DNA of 64,000 nt, taken from contig QQUY01000001.1 in NCBI GenBank assembly GCA_003385635.1, positions 1,837,001 to 1,901,000 of the forward strand. Direction: 5' to 3'. The DNA is from Acidobacteriota bacterium (GTDB taxonomy: Bacteria > Acidobacteriota > Blastocatellia > Pyrinomonadales > Pyrinomonadaceae). Within the stretch, counting starts at the first letter, position 1; every line of letters starts with the position of its first letter. The notes beneath the pieces are model-generated. The model ran no database searches. It worked only from the letters and a program-made list of their open reading frames with translations, and was not told where the DNA came from. Shown piece after piece: positions 27,213-36,220 of the stretch. The position numbers were made by a program, and so were the translations under genes.

Positions 27213-27279
27213 GCGTTGCTGTGCCTCGAACTTTCGATCCGTATTTGGATTGGCCACAGATTTCACGAATTGGGTCTAA

Positions 27280-27442
27280 CCGCGGAGGCGCAGAAACGCA
27301 GAGAAAAAAGGACACGGATGAACACAGATGGTTTGGGATAACTCGTCTGCCTCGCGTCTGAGTTGGTCCTTAGATCTGTGCTTTTATCCGTGTTTATCCG
27401 TGTCCGGTCTTTGCTTAGCGCCTCGGCGTCTCTGCGGTTGGC
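27280..27442. repeat. Long imperfect palindrome of the 'cgcagag/ggacacggat' type
   Basis: Left half: CCGCGGAGGCGCAGAAACGC, a short A-rich link and GGACACGGATGAACACAGAT. Right half: TTATCCGTGTTTATCCGTGT, a link and GCGCCTCGGCGTCTCTGCGG. The inner arms (27310-27331 and 27384-27405) belong to the same hairpin family as 12094-12199 and 27942-28046, with TTTGGGATAACTCG in the loop. No gene is supported from 27213 to 28114. Confidence 0.85.
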
Positions 27443-27599
27443 TCTCTTTCCGCAGATGTCGGTTGTTCTATTGTTCAGGGGTCCGCCGGGAGGATGGACT
27501 CCTCCGGCTTCGGGAGATTTCGACCTTTTCATTAACCGGAAAGATAATCTGAAAGGCGGGCAGGGTCAAGGAATCTTGAGAAGCTTGATAATCACAGGC

Positions 27600-28046
27600 T
27601 GAAACGATTGATAATTGAAAATTGAAAATTAGGGAATTGGACACGGATGGAAGCGATTGATGATTGAGAATTGGGAATGGAGGGTTCCGCTAATACGTGC
27701 GGTCTCATACCTATAAACAACTGCTACAGAAAGGAGGACACGGATTAACACAGATGGAAGCGATTGAAAATTGAAAATTGGCAGTGGATAGTTCCGAATT
27801 CCAAGTTCCGGGTTTCGAGCTTTGAGTTCCGAGAGCTAGCAAAGAGAAAGAATTGGACACGGATAAACACAGATGGAAGCGATTGATAATTGAAAATTGG
27901 GAATTGAGGGTTCGGAAAGAAGGCTTAATGGATCAGGAAATGACACAGATGAACGCGGAAGATTTGGGATCACTCGTCCTCACAGCGTCAGAGTGAAATC
28001 TGTCATCCGTGAGAATCCGTGGCTTCATCCGTGTTTATCTGTGTCC
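27600..28046. repeat. Mosaic repeat island C
   Basis: Series of ATTGATAATTGAAAATTG-type units, each following a GGACACGGAT unit (27640, 27736, 27855). It also holds degenerate GTTCCGAGTTCC heptads (27785-27835) and the GTGCGGTCTCA/ATAAACAAC/GCTACAGAAAG block shared with island B. A hairpin element closes the island at 27942-28046, with right arm ATCCGTGTTTATCTGTGTCC and the inner CCGTGAGAATCCGTGGC identical to island B. Confidence 0.85.
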
Positions 28047-28114
28047 CTGGTTTTGAGTGGAATGCGGGCAAGGATGCCCGCGGTCCGGCGGCGAGAGTTG
28101 TTCCCGCGGTCCGC

Positions 28115-30574
28115 TCAGAACGTCTTCCTGAACAGATACGAGGCGCGGATGAAGAACGTCCTTGAATTTCTCGCGAAGCCGGGTTCGTAGAGCCTCGTCA
28201 CGGGGCTGAAGCCGTTGTAGTTGAAATCGTCCGTGTATCCGGCGTAGAAAGCCGTGCCCGGGTTCGGGGACCATCCGAAGAGCGCCTGTCCCGAGGCGTT
28301 CCTTCTCAGCGAGTTGTAGTCAAGCCTGATCCTGGCGTACATAAATCTCGTGAACTGGTATGTCGAACGGACGCTCGTGATGTCCGATACGAACGCCGCC
28401 AGGCCGGTGTCGAACCGCTTCAGGCTTGTGCGGTTGTAGCTGACCGAGATCCTGAACGGCTCGATCGGCCTGTATTCGGCGCTTGCCTGAAGAGACAGTT
28501 CGCGGCCGCCTCCGGGATCGAGCCTGGGATCGCCTGAAATGGCAGCCGGACTCACCCTCGGATATCTTCCTGCCCCGAAATCAAAGTCGAATGCGTTGTA
28601 GTTGTACTGCGCACGAATTCGGACCGAGAACTGTTTTACCGGCGCGCTTGAGAAGATGGCGAAGGTCCTGCTTTGCCGCGTCAGGCGGTCCGGCGCACCA
28701 AAGAAGGCGCCGTCGCGGCCCGGGTTTCTGCTGATCCCAAACTCGTCCTCATATATCTTCTGCGCCCGGAACGCAGTCTCTACGAACAGCGAGGTGCTGT
28801 TCTGAAAACCGAACGAGACGTTTGCGCCGGTGAACATGTTCTGAAAGCGACCGCGAAAGTCGTACTGCGCAGACCAGAACTGGAATGAACGCAGCGAGAC
28901 CAGCGCTGCGTCCGGCTCAGGATTCTTGTTCACGCGGTTGTACAGGAACAAGTCGTTCAGGTCGGACCGCTCCGTGAACCCTGCGTCCGCCCTGTAAAAC
29001 CGCGACCTGCCAATGAATTCGGCCTGCCAGCCGTGCGTCTTCCCGTCTTTCTGTGCCCGGGCGTAATAACCGATGCCGTTGCCGGTTCTGTATGCGTTGA
29101 ACGTACTTCCGCCGCAGATCTCGCTGTTCCTCATGGCCTGAGCGGGATCGCGAACGGGGTCGAAGGCGGGCTCGAAGAAGCACCGCCTGGAATGCGTTCC
29201 GACCGCCTGGAAGGTAAAAACGGTCGAATCGTCTACACGGAACCGCCCGTCGATCCCGCCCAGAAAATTTCGCTGTTCGGGAAAGCTGCGTGCCGTCCCG
29301 AACAGGCCTACTGAGCTGTCCTTTCCGACGTCTCTCTTTGCCCGCACGACGCCGAACAACGCTTTCTTTCCGACGAACTCGTCGATGCGGGGCCTGACCG
29401 AAGGGTCGTTCAGGTCTTCTTCCTCAAATTTCCCGGGAGCGCCGTCCGCGGCAAACAGAAAGCCGAAGGAATTCCTGCCGACCTTTCCCGTAAGCTTTGC
29501 GGCGGCATCCGGATCTATTATCGAGCGTGAATAGAAGACATCTAGCGGCGAAGTAAATATCTCGGCGCCCTCCAGAAAGAAGGGCCTCTTTTCCGTGAAG
29601 AACACGGGGAAGCGCAGGTTCGCGGTCACGATCGGTGCGTCCGCTTCAATCTCGGCGAAATCGGGGTTGATCGCTGCGTCGAGGGTGATGTTCGGAGTTA
29701 TCGTGTACTTAAGCGTCAGTCCCAGGTCCGCTTCGACCGGCTGATTGACGAACCGTTCTGTCGGACCGTTTCCTGTTTCGCCTTTCGGTCCTGGAATGTT
29801 GCGCACGCGTCTTTCCGTCTCGCGGACGGTGACGCTTGGCACAAGCTCCAGCGTCCGCTCGCGCCTTATCGCTCCGAATCCCGTGATCCTGCCGTGCTGG
29901 ACAAGCGTACCGGACCTGTTCCGGTCCTGGGGCATCCACGCGTCGAAAGTGCTGTTCAAACGCTTTATGTTCCTTACGAAATTGAATCCCCAGAGCGCAC
30001 CGTCGCCGGCCTTGTACCGAAGGGACTTGTAAGGGATGCGGACCTCGACCGACCAGCCCCATTCGTGGATCTCGCCTCTTGATTCGTGGACGAAGTCGAC
30101 GCTGTAATCCGGAAGATTTTCGCCTTCCGTGTAGATCCCGTCCTGCTGGATGCCGAAAGGATTAAATGCGAAGACATAAGCCCGCCTCCGGTCGTCGAAC
30201 GTGTCGAGCCATATCCGCACGTTGTCATCCGAAAGAATGTCGTCGCGGCGGGCTACCGTCGCGCGGACCTTCCCCGCCTCGTCGAAACATCTGAACGCCG
30301 CGTAAAGGTTCGTCTCGTCCGACATCAACAGCACCTCGGTCCTGAGCACGGGTCTTGAGTTCTCGCCGGGATAGGTCTCGTAGCGTGTCTCGAAGACGGA
30401 CGCCGCGGACCATTCGGCCGGATCGATCGTGCCGTCGATGACCGGCGCCCCTGACGCCTGCCCGATGGTTACGGGGTCGTCCGAGGCGATGCTGGCCGGG
30501 ACTTCGACGGTCTCCTGTTGGGAGAAGGCGTACACAGACAAGAGCAGAAACAAGAAAACGATCTGCGATCTCAT
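28115..30574 (-). CDS. DUF5916 protein with N-terminal CBM9-like domain
   Basis: 819 residues with signal peptide MRSQIVFLFLLLSVYAFSQ. A CBM9-like sugar/ligand-binding domain follows (IDGTIDPAEWSAASVFE through NVRIWLDTFDDRRRAYVFAF, about residues 35-210). The rest (about 240-819) is DUF5916: FPVFFTEKRPFFLEGAEIF is the typical conserved segment, followed by a long barrel-like region with alternating aromatics ending in TF. It is probably an outer-membrane protein. The family is common in Bacteroidota and Acidobacteriota; its function is not established. It lies 13 bp after an SMP-30-like gene on the same strand, so the two may be one unit. Confidence 0.88.
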   Translation of the reverse strand: MRSQIVFLFLLLSVYAFSQQETVEVPASIASDDPVTIGQASGAPVIDGTIDPAEWSAASVFETRYETYPGENSRPVLRTEVLLMSDETNLYAAFRCFDEAGKVRATVARRDDILSDDNVRIWLDTFDDRRRAYVFAFNPFGIQQDGIYTEGENLPDYSVDFVHESRGEIHEWGWSVEVRIPYKSLRYKAGDGALWGFNFVRNIKRLNSTFDAWMPQDRNRSGTLVQHGRITGFGAIRRERTLELVPSVTVRETERRVRNIPGPKGETGNGPTERFVNQPVEADLGLTLKYTITPNITLDAAINPDFAEIEADAPIVTANLRFPVFFTEKRPFFLEGAEIFTSPLDVFYSRSIIDPDAAAKLTGKVGRNSFGFLFAADGAPGKFEEEDLNDPSVRPRIDEFVGKKALFGVVRAKRDVGKDSSVGLFGTARSFPEQRNFLGGIDGRFRVDDSTVFTFQAVGTHSRRCFFEPAFDPVRDPAQAMRNSEICGGSTFNAYRTGNGIGYYARAQKDGKTHGWQAEFIGRSRFYRADAGFTERSDLNDLFLYNRVNKNPEPDAALVSLRSFQFWSAQYDFRGRFQNMFTGANVSFGFQNSTSLFVETAFRAQKIYEDEFGISRNPGRDGAFFGAPDRLTRQSRTFAIFSSAPVKQFSVRIRAQYNYNAFDFDFGAGRYPRVSPAAISGDPRLDPGGGRELSLQASAEYRPIEPFRISVSYNRTSLKRFDTGLAAFVSDITSVRSTYQFTRFMYARIRLDYNSLRRNASGQALFGWSPNPGTAFYAGYTDDFNYNGFSPVTRLYEPGFARNSRTFFIRASYLFRKTF

Positions 30575-30587
30575 AATGCTCCTTCCG

Positions 30588-31604
30588 CTATTTCCGGGCC
30601 GCGGCTTGTGTTTCGCCGGAGATCCGGACGCGTAAGATGACGGGCTGGACCAGGCGTTCGTAGGGCAAGAGTTCCCCGTTCTCAGAGAAGCGTCCGAACT
30701 GCGAATTGGCGATGTAATGGAACCAGTTTCCGACTATTACTCCGGTCGTCGGATTGTCGAGAAGCGGGTGGCCTGACTCAAGCGTCTCTCCCCTGACGAC
30801 GTGTCCGAGCGTTTCGTCCAATGGATACCGGCGGACCAGCTTTGCATCGGAGTGGATGGCTATCAGGCTGTTGTCGTGGAAGTAGATGCCGTCGATGCCC
30901 TTCATCGTGACGTCTTCCGGGTACTGCAGATTAAGAAACTCCTTTGTTTTGGTGTTGAGCGTCTTGACCCCGAATCTGTGGGCTATGAAAAGCAGTTTCT
31001 CGTCGGATGAAAGCGCGATGCCGTTCGGAGCGGCAAACCTTTCGGGTTTCAGGAACAGCTCGAGCTCATCTTTTCCAGCGGAGATCCTGTAGATCGCCGC
31101 TTCATCGAACATATGCGTCGCGTACACATCGCCTTTCGAGCTGACGACCAGGTCGTTGAAGAAGTGCGACTTTCCGGGTTCTTCGAGGACGAACTTTTTC
31201 AGGAGCCGTCCGGTCTTCAGATCGAACTTGAATAGGCCGCCTTTGGCGGGTTCGCCTTTTGAATGGCCCACGAGGTTCTCGCCCGACGAGCTGCAGACCC
31301 ATAGCAGCCGCCTTTTGGCGTCGACCTTCATTCCGATCACCTGCCACAGCCCGTGTTCCTCCCGCGTTGCAAAGACCGAGTGTTCGCCGTCCTTGAACCG
31401 GACGATCTTCCCTTTTCTGGTGCTTCCAACATAGAACGTTTCTTCGACCGGATCGTAGGCGACGTTCTCCGGCAGAAGGTCCTTCTCAGGAAGCGAAAAG
31501 GAAATGTAGCTGTTGATGACCGGCGGGACAGTTTCTTGAGCCTGTGCGGCTGCGGCCGGGACCAATGCCGCGGCGAAGATCGCCGCAAGTATTGCTTTCG
31601 TCAT
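30588..31604 (-). CDS. SMP-30/gluconolactonase-like beta-propeller, secreted
   Basis: 338 residues with a signal peptide (AILAAIFAAALVPAAAAQA). The propeller blades show ENVAYDPVEETFYVGSTRKG, HFFNDLVVSSKGDVYATHMF and APNGIALSSDEKLLFIAHRF, the pattern of SMP-30/strictosidine-synthase-like lactonases with metal-site Asn/Asp residues. Family members hydrolyse sugar lactones or act as binding propellers; the substrate cannot be told. The start ATG at 31604 follows GGAGGC-type sequence. It precedes the DUF5916 gene and follows the LytTR regulator gene by 155 bp on the same strand. Confidence 0.8.
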   Translation of the reverse strand: MTKAILAAIFAAALVPAAAAQAQETVPPVINSYISFSLPEKDLLPENVAYDPVEETFYVGSTRKGKIVRFKDGEHSVFATREEHGLWQVIGMKVDAKRRLLWVCSSSGENLVGHSKGEPAKGGLFKFDLKTGRLLKKFVLEEPGKSHFFNDLVVSSKGDVYATHMFDEAAIYRISAGKDELELFLKPERFAAPNGIALSSDEKLLFIAHRFGVKTLNTKTKEFLNLQYPEDVTMKGIDGIYFHDNSLIAIHSDAKLVRRYPLDETLGHVVRGETLESGHPLLDNPTTGVIVGNWFHYIANSQFGRFSENGELLPYERLVQPVILRVRISGETQAAARK

Positions 31605-31759
31605 TCTTGCCTCCTTTCGCCGGCTGTTGAACGAGAAAAGGATCGCCGGCGCGGTGTATGAAGGCGACTCTAGAAGATGTAGGGAATGCAGGAAACGGAT
31701 TTGAGGCGGAACGGTCCTATCGTGATGCGGAACGCAGGAAAACGGGGTCCGGCCGTTGG

Positions 31760-32569
31760 TCAGAAACGGCCTTCGAGTATTCTTTCGGCGTTGTCTCTGT
31801 AACTGCGGCTCAGCTTAAACCGCTTTCCGTTCTCGAGCTCGACGTAGTATTCGCCGTGAAAATGAGGATGCAGTTCCCTGATCAGGTCGGCGTTTACGAT
31901 GGTCGAGCGGTGTATCCGCAGGAAGTGCGCAGGATCGAGCTTTTCTTCGAGATTTTTCAGGGACTCGCGCATCAGGTGGTCCTTTCCTTTGGCCCTTATC
32001 GAAACGTAACTGCCGTCCGCCTCGATCCACTCGATATCGCTGACCCTTACGAACGTGACCTTCTGTGAGGAACGGATCACCAGCCTTGAGGGATGGGCAT
32101 CCGCGATGCGCCGCGATCCGATATCGTCAAGAAATCCTTCAAGCCGCCGGTTCAGGTCTCCGAATGTACGGGATGCTATCCTTTCGCGCGCAAGGCCGAG
32201 CGCCTCTTCAAAGCGCTCGTCGTCAAACGGCTTTAAGAGGTAATCGAGTGCGTGATGATCAAATGCGCTCAGCGCATATTCGTCGTAGGCGGTGACGAAT
32301 ATGATCAGCGGCGGGGATTCGAGATCGATCCCTTGAAGCACCTCAAAGCCGTCAGCATCCCCAAGCTGAATATCGAGGAAGATCAGGTCGGGCCGCTTTT
32401 CCCCGATCGCACGGACAGCCGACCGACCGGAGGCGCATTCTCCTGCGAGATTGATCCACGGACGGTTTTCAAGAAGTTCGCGGATCCGTTTTCTCGCGGG
32501 GGCCTCGTCGTCGACGATCAGGGCCCGTACGGCAGGATCTGCGTTTGCTTTTTTATTCGGATCGTTCAT
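31760..32569 (-). CDS. LytTR family response regulator
   Basis: 269 residues. The receiver domain (about 12-130) has the phospho-acceptor Asp in LIFLDIQLGDADG and the switch Lys in YLLKPFDDERF. The C-terminal LytTR DNA-binding domain (about 165-265) shows ISD-type strand VRVSDIEWIEADGSYVSI and LRIHRSTIVNADLIREL. It overlaps the 3' end of the kinase gene by 17 bp, so it forms a two-component pair with it. LytTR regulators bind paired short repeats upstream of target promoters; the targets are unknown here. Confidence 0.92.
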   Translation of the reverse strand: MNDPNKKANADPAVRALIVDDEAPARKRIRELLENRPWINLAGECASGRSAVRAIGEKRPDLIFLDIQLGDADGFEVLQGIDLESPPLIIFVTAYDEYALSAFDHHALDYLLKPFDDERFEEALGLARERIASRTFGDLNRRLEGFLDDIGSRRIADAHPSRLVIRSSQKVTFVRVSDIEWIEADGSYVSIRAKGKDHLMRESLKNLEEKLDPAHFLRIHRSTIVNADLIRELHPHFHGEYYVELENGKRFKLSRSYRDNAERILEGRF

Positions 32570-33686
32570 TGCCGACCGGGCACGGAACGGACAGTTCGGC
32601 CAGGGTACCGCCTCCTTCGATACCGGATACTCTCAAATAGGACTTTTCGCCGTACAGCTTTCGCAGTCGCTCGCGGGTGTTCGTCAATCCGACTCCGTAT
32701 TCGGGCTCGCCGTCGAGGCCGCGCCCGTTATCGCGGACCTGAAGCGTGACTATATCGCCTTCCCGCGTACCGCTTATCCCAATTCGCCCGCCGGATTCGG
32801 TCGCCGACAGGCCGTGTTTCAGAGCGTTCTCGACCAATGGTTGAAGAATGAAATGCGGCACTTCGCAATCTAGTATCTCTTCCGAGACGTCGATGTCTAT
32901 TTCAAGCCGGTCCCCGAACCTTTCCTTTTCGATATCCAGATAGAGGCCCAGCAGCTCCATCTCTTTTCTCAGCGGCACGGTTTGCCGGTTCGAGCTGTCG
33001 AGGTTGATCCGAAGGATCTCGCTGAGCCGAGCGATCACGCGCCTTGCGCCCTTCAGATCGTCGCTCATTATCGCAGACACCGTGTTCAGGGTGTTGAACA
33101 GGAAATGCGGGTTGAGCTGCATCTTCAACGAATCAAGATTCGCCTGCACAAGTCTCTTCTCCAATTCCAGCTCTGTCTTTGCCGATTCCAGCTCTTTTCT
33201 CTTCAGGCTGGCGTATGAATCTGCCGCGAAACCAAAGCCCAGAACTGCCCAGTACGTAAGGACGCTTACGTGGAAAGCCCTGCCAAAGCGGTACCTGAAA
33301 TAGCCCCAAAGATCTGCGGCGGTCATCGGCTCATCCCTGAACGCTTCGGCGACAAAAGCCACGAGCCCCAGGTAGACTGCGGCAAAGACCAGGCCGAGGA
33401 CAAGGTGCAGGACGATGAACACCAACTTCTTTTCGGGATCGTTGAACGGGAATCTCCGTCCCAGGTAGAAGATCAGAGGCGTGCCGACCGCCCAGAAGTA
33501 GATCGGCAGGTTCGAGATCACTATCCGCAGGATCGACACTTCGGACCCTCTTGTTTCGATGGCGACGTACTCCTGGACCGAGGCGATCGCCCCGATCAGA
33601 GTCCAGAATAAGAAAACTATCAGCCAGAGTGCGGCACGGTTATCAGCGAACGGTTCGTCCTGGTTGTCGGAGATTTCGGCGGACAT
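32553..33686 (-). CDS. LytS-type sensor histidine kinase
   Basis: 377 residues. The N-terminal sensor consists of about four membrane helices (LIVFLFWTLIGAIASV, LPIYFWAVGTPLIFYLG, LVFIVLHLVLGLVFAAVYLG, VLTYWAVLGFGFAADSY). A helical linker leads to the His_kinase domain with the phospho-acceptor in QLNPHFLFNTLNTVSA (about residue 195). The ATPase shows the N box LQPLVENALKHGLS and G boxes DNGRGLDG and GVGLTNTRERL. It has no extracytoplasmic sensing domain, so it probably senses within or near the membrane. It pairs with the overlapping LytTR regulator. Confidence 0.92.
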   Translation of the reverse strand: MSAEISDNQDEPFADNRAALWLIVFLFWTLIGAIASVQEYVAIETRGSEVSILRIVISNLPIYFWAVGTPLIFYLGRRFPFNDPEKKLVFIVLHLVLGLVFAAVYLGLVAFVAEAFRDEPMTAADLWGYFRYRFGRAFHVSVLTYWAVLGFGFAADSYASLKRKELESAKTELELEKRLVQANLDSLKMQLNPHFLFNTLNTVSAIMSDDLKGARRVIARLSEILRINLDSSNRQTVPLRKEMELLGLYLDIEKERFGDRLEIDIDVSEEILDCEVPHFILQPLVENALKHGLSATESGGRIGISGTREGDIVTLQVRDNGRGLDGEPEYGVGLTNTRERLRKLYGEKSYLRVSGIEGGGTLAELSVPCPVGNERSE

Positions 33687-33848
33687 ACGGATATCGGAAG
33701 CAGATCCTTGGGATTATATATGCCTGGGGTCCCGGCAGGCATCGAATTGCTGTGAAACGGCCCTATCGCGTTGTAATGCGCTCGGATGAATTTGGATTTA
33801 ACCGCAGAGAGCGCGGAGAAAAGAGCGAATCGGACAGAGATGGGATGA

Positions 33849-33978
33849 TTGAGAATTGAGAATTGAGAATTGAGAATTGAGAATGGATAGTTCCGAGTTC
33901 CTAGTTCCTAGTTCCTAGTTCCTAGTTCCTAGTTCTAAGTTCCAAGTTCCAGGTTCCGAGTTCCTACTCCCTAGTTCG
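33849..33978. repeat. Two adjacent heptanucleotide tandem arrays
   Basis: Five perfect TTGAGAA units (33849-33883) are followed after 11 bp by twelve contiguous 7-nt units (33895-33978): GAGTTCC, four TAGTTCC, TAGTTCT, two AAGTTCC, AGGTTCC, GAGTTCC, TACTCCC and TAGTTCG. The register is kept throughout. Degenerate versions of both units occur in every repeat island of the window. Confidence 0.93.
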
Positions 33979-34435
33979 GATAGGGTTCATAGTTAACTCA
34001 AGGTTCAAACTAGACACGAGGCAGAGTTGGCGGAAACGCGACCGTGAGGGAGCGTGCCTAAGCGGGACGCGAAAGTACGATTGATAATTGGGAATGGCTA
34101 GTTCCGAGTTCCAAGTTTCGAGAGGGGAAATAGCCACTAATTTCACGAATTTCACGAAGGGACGAATAAACTCGAATCCCGGAACTAGGAATTCGCAACT
34201 CGGAACTTGAACCGGTCGCGTTTCCGCCGCTGATTGCGCGGACGAAAAAGAAAGGACTCAGATGAACACGGATGGGCGGATTGATAATTGGAAATTGGGA
34301 ATGGAGAATTTGGCGAAAACGCGACCAGTTCGAGTTCCAAGTTCCAAGAATGAAACGATGCTCGCGGCGGAAACGCGACCGTAAGGGAGCGTGCCTAAGC
34401 GGGACGCGAAAGTACTATTGATAATTGGGAATGGA
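33977..34435. repeat. Mosaic repeat island D with two copies of a 48-bp core
   Basis: 33977-34096 repeats 10851-10970 with few changes. The 48-bp core (GGCGGAAACGCGACCG at its start, GGGACGCGAAAGT at its end) is at 34029-34076 and again at 34366-34413, each followed by ATTGATAATTGGGAATGG. A reverse-oriented piece, GGTCGCGTTTCCGCC, is at 34207-34221. The small open frames here are not genes. Confidence 0.88.
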
Positions 34436-34530
34436 TAGTTCCGAGTTCCGGTTGCGGGTTTCGAACTTATTCGTCCTTTCGTGAAATTCGTGAAATTAGT
34501 GGCTATTTCCCCTCTCGAAACCTGGAACTT
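34106..34530. repeat. 64-bp inverted repeat pair flanking ~300 bp
   Basis: Left arm 34106-34169 and right arm 34467-34530 are reverse complements with about three mismatches in 64 bp. The arms contain TCGAGAGGGGAAATAGCCAC and a doubled TTTCACGAA (AATTTCACGAATTTCACGAA). The enclosed DNA holds island D units. From 34531 to 34723 I see no further gene. Confidence 0.88.
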
Positions 34531-34723
34531 GAAAGGGTCGCAGAGGGCGCTAAGAAAAAGCATGTTCGCTTCAACACTTGGCGTATGTCGCTTGCATTTC
34601 TAGAATAGGCGGGATCAGAGTTCCAGAACCTGCAAACCTGCCGGCCGATGAACATTTCTTCCTTGTTCTTTTTGAGATGGGGGCGGCCGGTGCGAACCCG
34701 GGCTCCTTCCCGGCTCACGGTTA

Positions 34724-35113
34724 CTATTCGGGAGTTTCTAAATAGAAAGTCTGTTGTTTGAACTCCGTGAAGTGAAGAGTGATTGATTCGATTGGCGACC
34801 CACCCTTCGATTCGGAACCAACAGCATAGAAAGTCACGATCGCATTCTTTAGCTCGATCTCAGTTATGGTGCTGGGCTTTGTAGCCACTATCTCGATTTT
34901 CGCCGGCTGCGGTTCCCCATTTATGTGGAGCTTCAGGATCTTGCCAGAGGCTACGTCATATTTTTTGGTCGCCTCGACTTTCGTAGCTCCAGAACTTGCA
35001 CGGGGAGTGAACGTGGGCTCGGCCAGCAGTTTCACGGATTCAAGTTCTATCCATCCCCGGTACTCGCCCGTTCCCGTTCCTTCAATATCGCCAAGCTTTA
35101 GATAGTACTTCAT
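34724..35113 (-). CDS. Hcp-like type VI secretion/effector tube protein, orphan
   Basis: 129 residues, ATG at 35113 with GGGAGGA 5 nt upstream. It has the compact beta-barrel pattern of the Hcp1 family: YYLKLGDIEGTGTGEYRGWIE at the start (ligand strand and GWIE/L), alternating strands in ILKLHINGEPQPAKIEIVA, and ESITLHFTEFKQQTFYLETP at the end, where Hcp proteins carry their last strand. Hcp hexamers form the tube of contractile secretion machines, but no other such gene is in the window. Solitary Hcp-like proteins are common in Acidobacteriota and may be secreted proteins with another role. Confidence 0.75.
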   Translation of the reverse strand: MKYYLKLGDIEGTGTGEYRGWIELESVKLLAEPTFTPRASSGATKVEATKKYDVASGKILKLHINGEPQPAKIEIVATKPSTITEIELKNAIVTFYAVGSESKGGSPIESITLHFTEFKQQTFYLETPE

Positions 35114-36220
35114 GGAATCCTCCCGACCAGGACCTCAATTCGAATTTCCGTTCGAATCATATAGCGGACTACGCAGAGATGCATAGCATTTTCTTATTCG
35201 TATGACAGCTGGAGACGTGTCGTTGGGAAGGACTTGCGCTAACCCTGGACGCACTGCTGAGGGGACCTTACGCTCCCAATAGGCCGGGAGGTCCGATAAA
35301 CAGTTTGGTGCTGATCGCAGGGCATTTCTATTTTGCGGTGATCCGACCAGGAACGGTACGCGGGCCGGCAGATCAATACTCTCTTGACGCTCTCTTCAGG
35401 AGTTCCGCTTCCGCGTTGACAAGATCGTGATGGTCCGCACGGGTTTCTCTATTCGAGCGTTTCATACTTCCCATTTCGAGCCGTCCATTGGCCATTTGCG
35501 ACCTTTCATTCGAAATTGCTTCTCTTTCGTCGACGATTACGTAAGATTACGTCTCAATAGCACGGATAGTGAGTTCTCGGGATACAACGATGTTCGTAGT
35601 CAATTGTGTTTTGACGAAAGACAGTGTCGAATCTGCGAAGTGTCGGGATGTCAGAGCTCCTGTGCCCCATTTCGCTGGAAGCTCGATCCCAGACTACTTG
35701 CTCGTTTGACCGAAAGTGCCGGGATCGAAGGGACCTTTTAACACAGAGTGCGCCGTGGCCGTTGCAGCGTCCATTTCGTTGTTGGGGTCCTATGCCATCC
35801 GCTGAAATGTAAGAACGATCTCACTGTCGGAACATCTACTGACGGCGACGGTGATGATCACATCCGTAAGGCGACTTTTCCAGAAAACACCGGTACAAAG
35901 TTCAGTTTCTTTGAGCCACGTTCGTGACTTCCGCTCAAAAGTATGGGATTTTTAGCGTTGCCAAAATCGTAATCGATGACAGACGGACCATCCGAGTTCC
36001 GAATATAAGGAAAGAATGGCGCGCTTGGCTGACCTTCCAGGGAGTGCAGGTCAAGCCAGGCTCTGGACTTGATCCGTCTCAGAACCAGCTTGAACTTACC
36101 GGTTTCGAACCGACGATCGCCGCGCTGATCGCGGATTGAGGATCTTCACCCGAACGTTGGTTTTCCCGAGACTGTTCAGACTCCCGGATCACCGCGATCG
36201 CGAAAACCATAGGACCATTA
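35114..36220. other. 1.1-kb spacer without a supported gene
   Basis: Short frames occur on both strands but none has a convincing ribosome-binding site or recognisable protein. A 15-bp segment GGTGATCCGACCAGG at 35337-35351 is identical to the 3' end of the tRNA-Lys fragment at 43425-43439, after which similarity stops; it may be an old attachment-site scar or chance. The last 40 bp contain AGGA before the ATG of the VPS10 gene at 36221. Confidence 0.5.

Noticed and set aside
27024..27266. A complete small gene of 80 codons
   Set aside because: Only an internal piece of HsdM is recognisable, the SAM-loop glycines are altered, and the first 20 codons are unrelated sequence; annotated as a pseudogene.
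33849..33978. CRISPR array
   Set aside because: The repeat units are 7 bp, contiguous and without spacers; no cas gene is in the window.
33964..34718. Several short open frames on the minus strand
   Set aside because: They are translations of tandem and inverted repeats with no ribosome-binding sites; their peptide texts recur wherever the same repeat recurs.
34640..34720. Possible tRNA around the GAACCCGGGCTC segment
   Set aside because: No cloverleaf could be drawn: anticodon and acceptor stems are missing.
35427..36139. Two plus-strand frames of 104 and 71 codons before the VPS10 gene
   Set aside because: No ribosome-binding site, no recognised family and poor protein-like composition; left as spacer.
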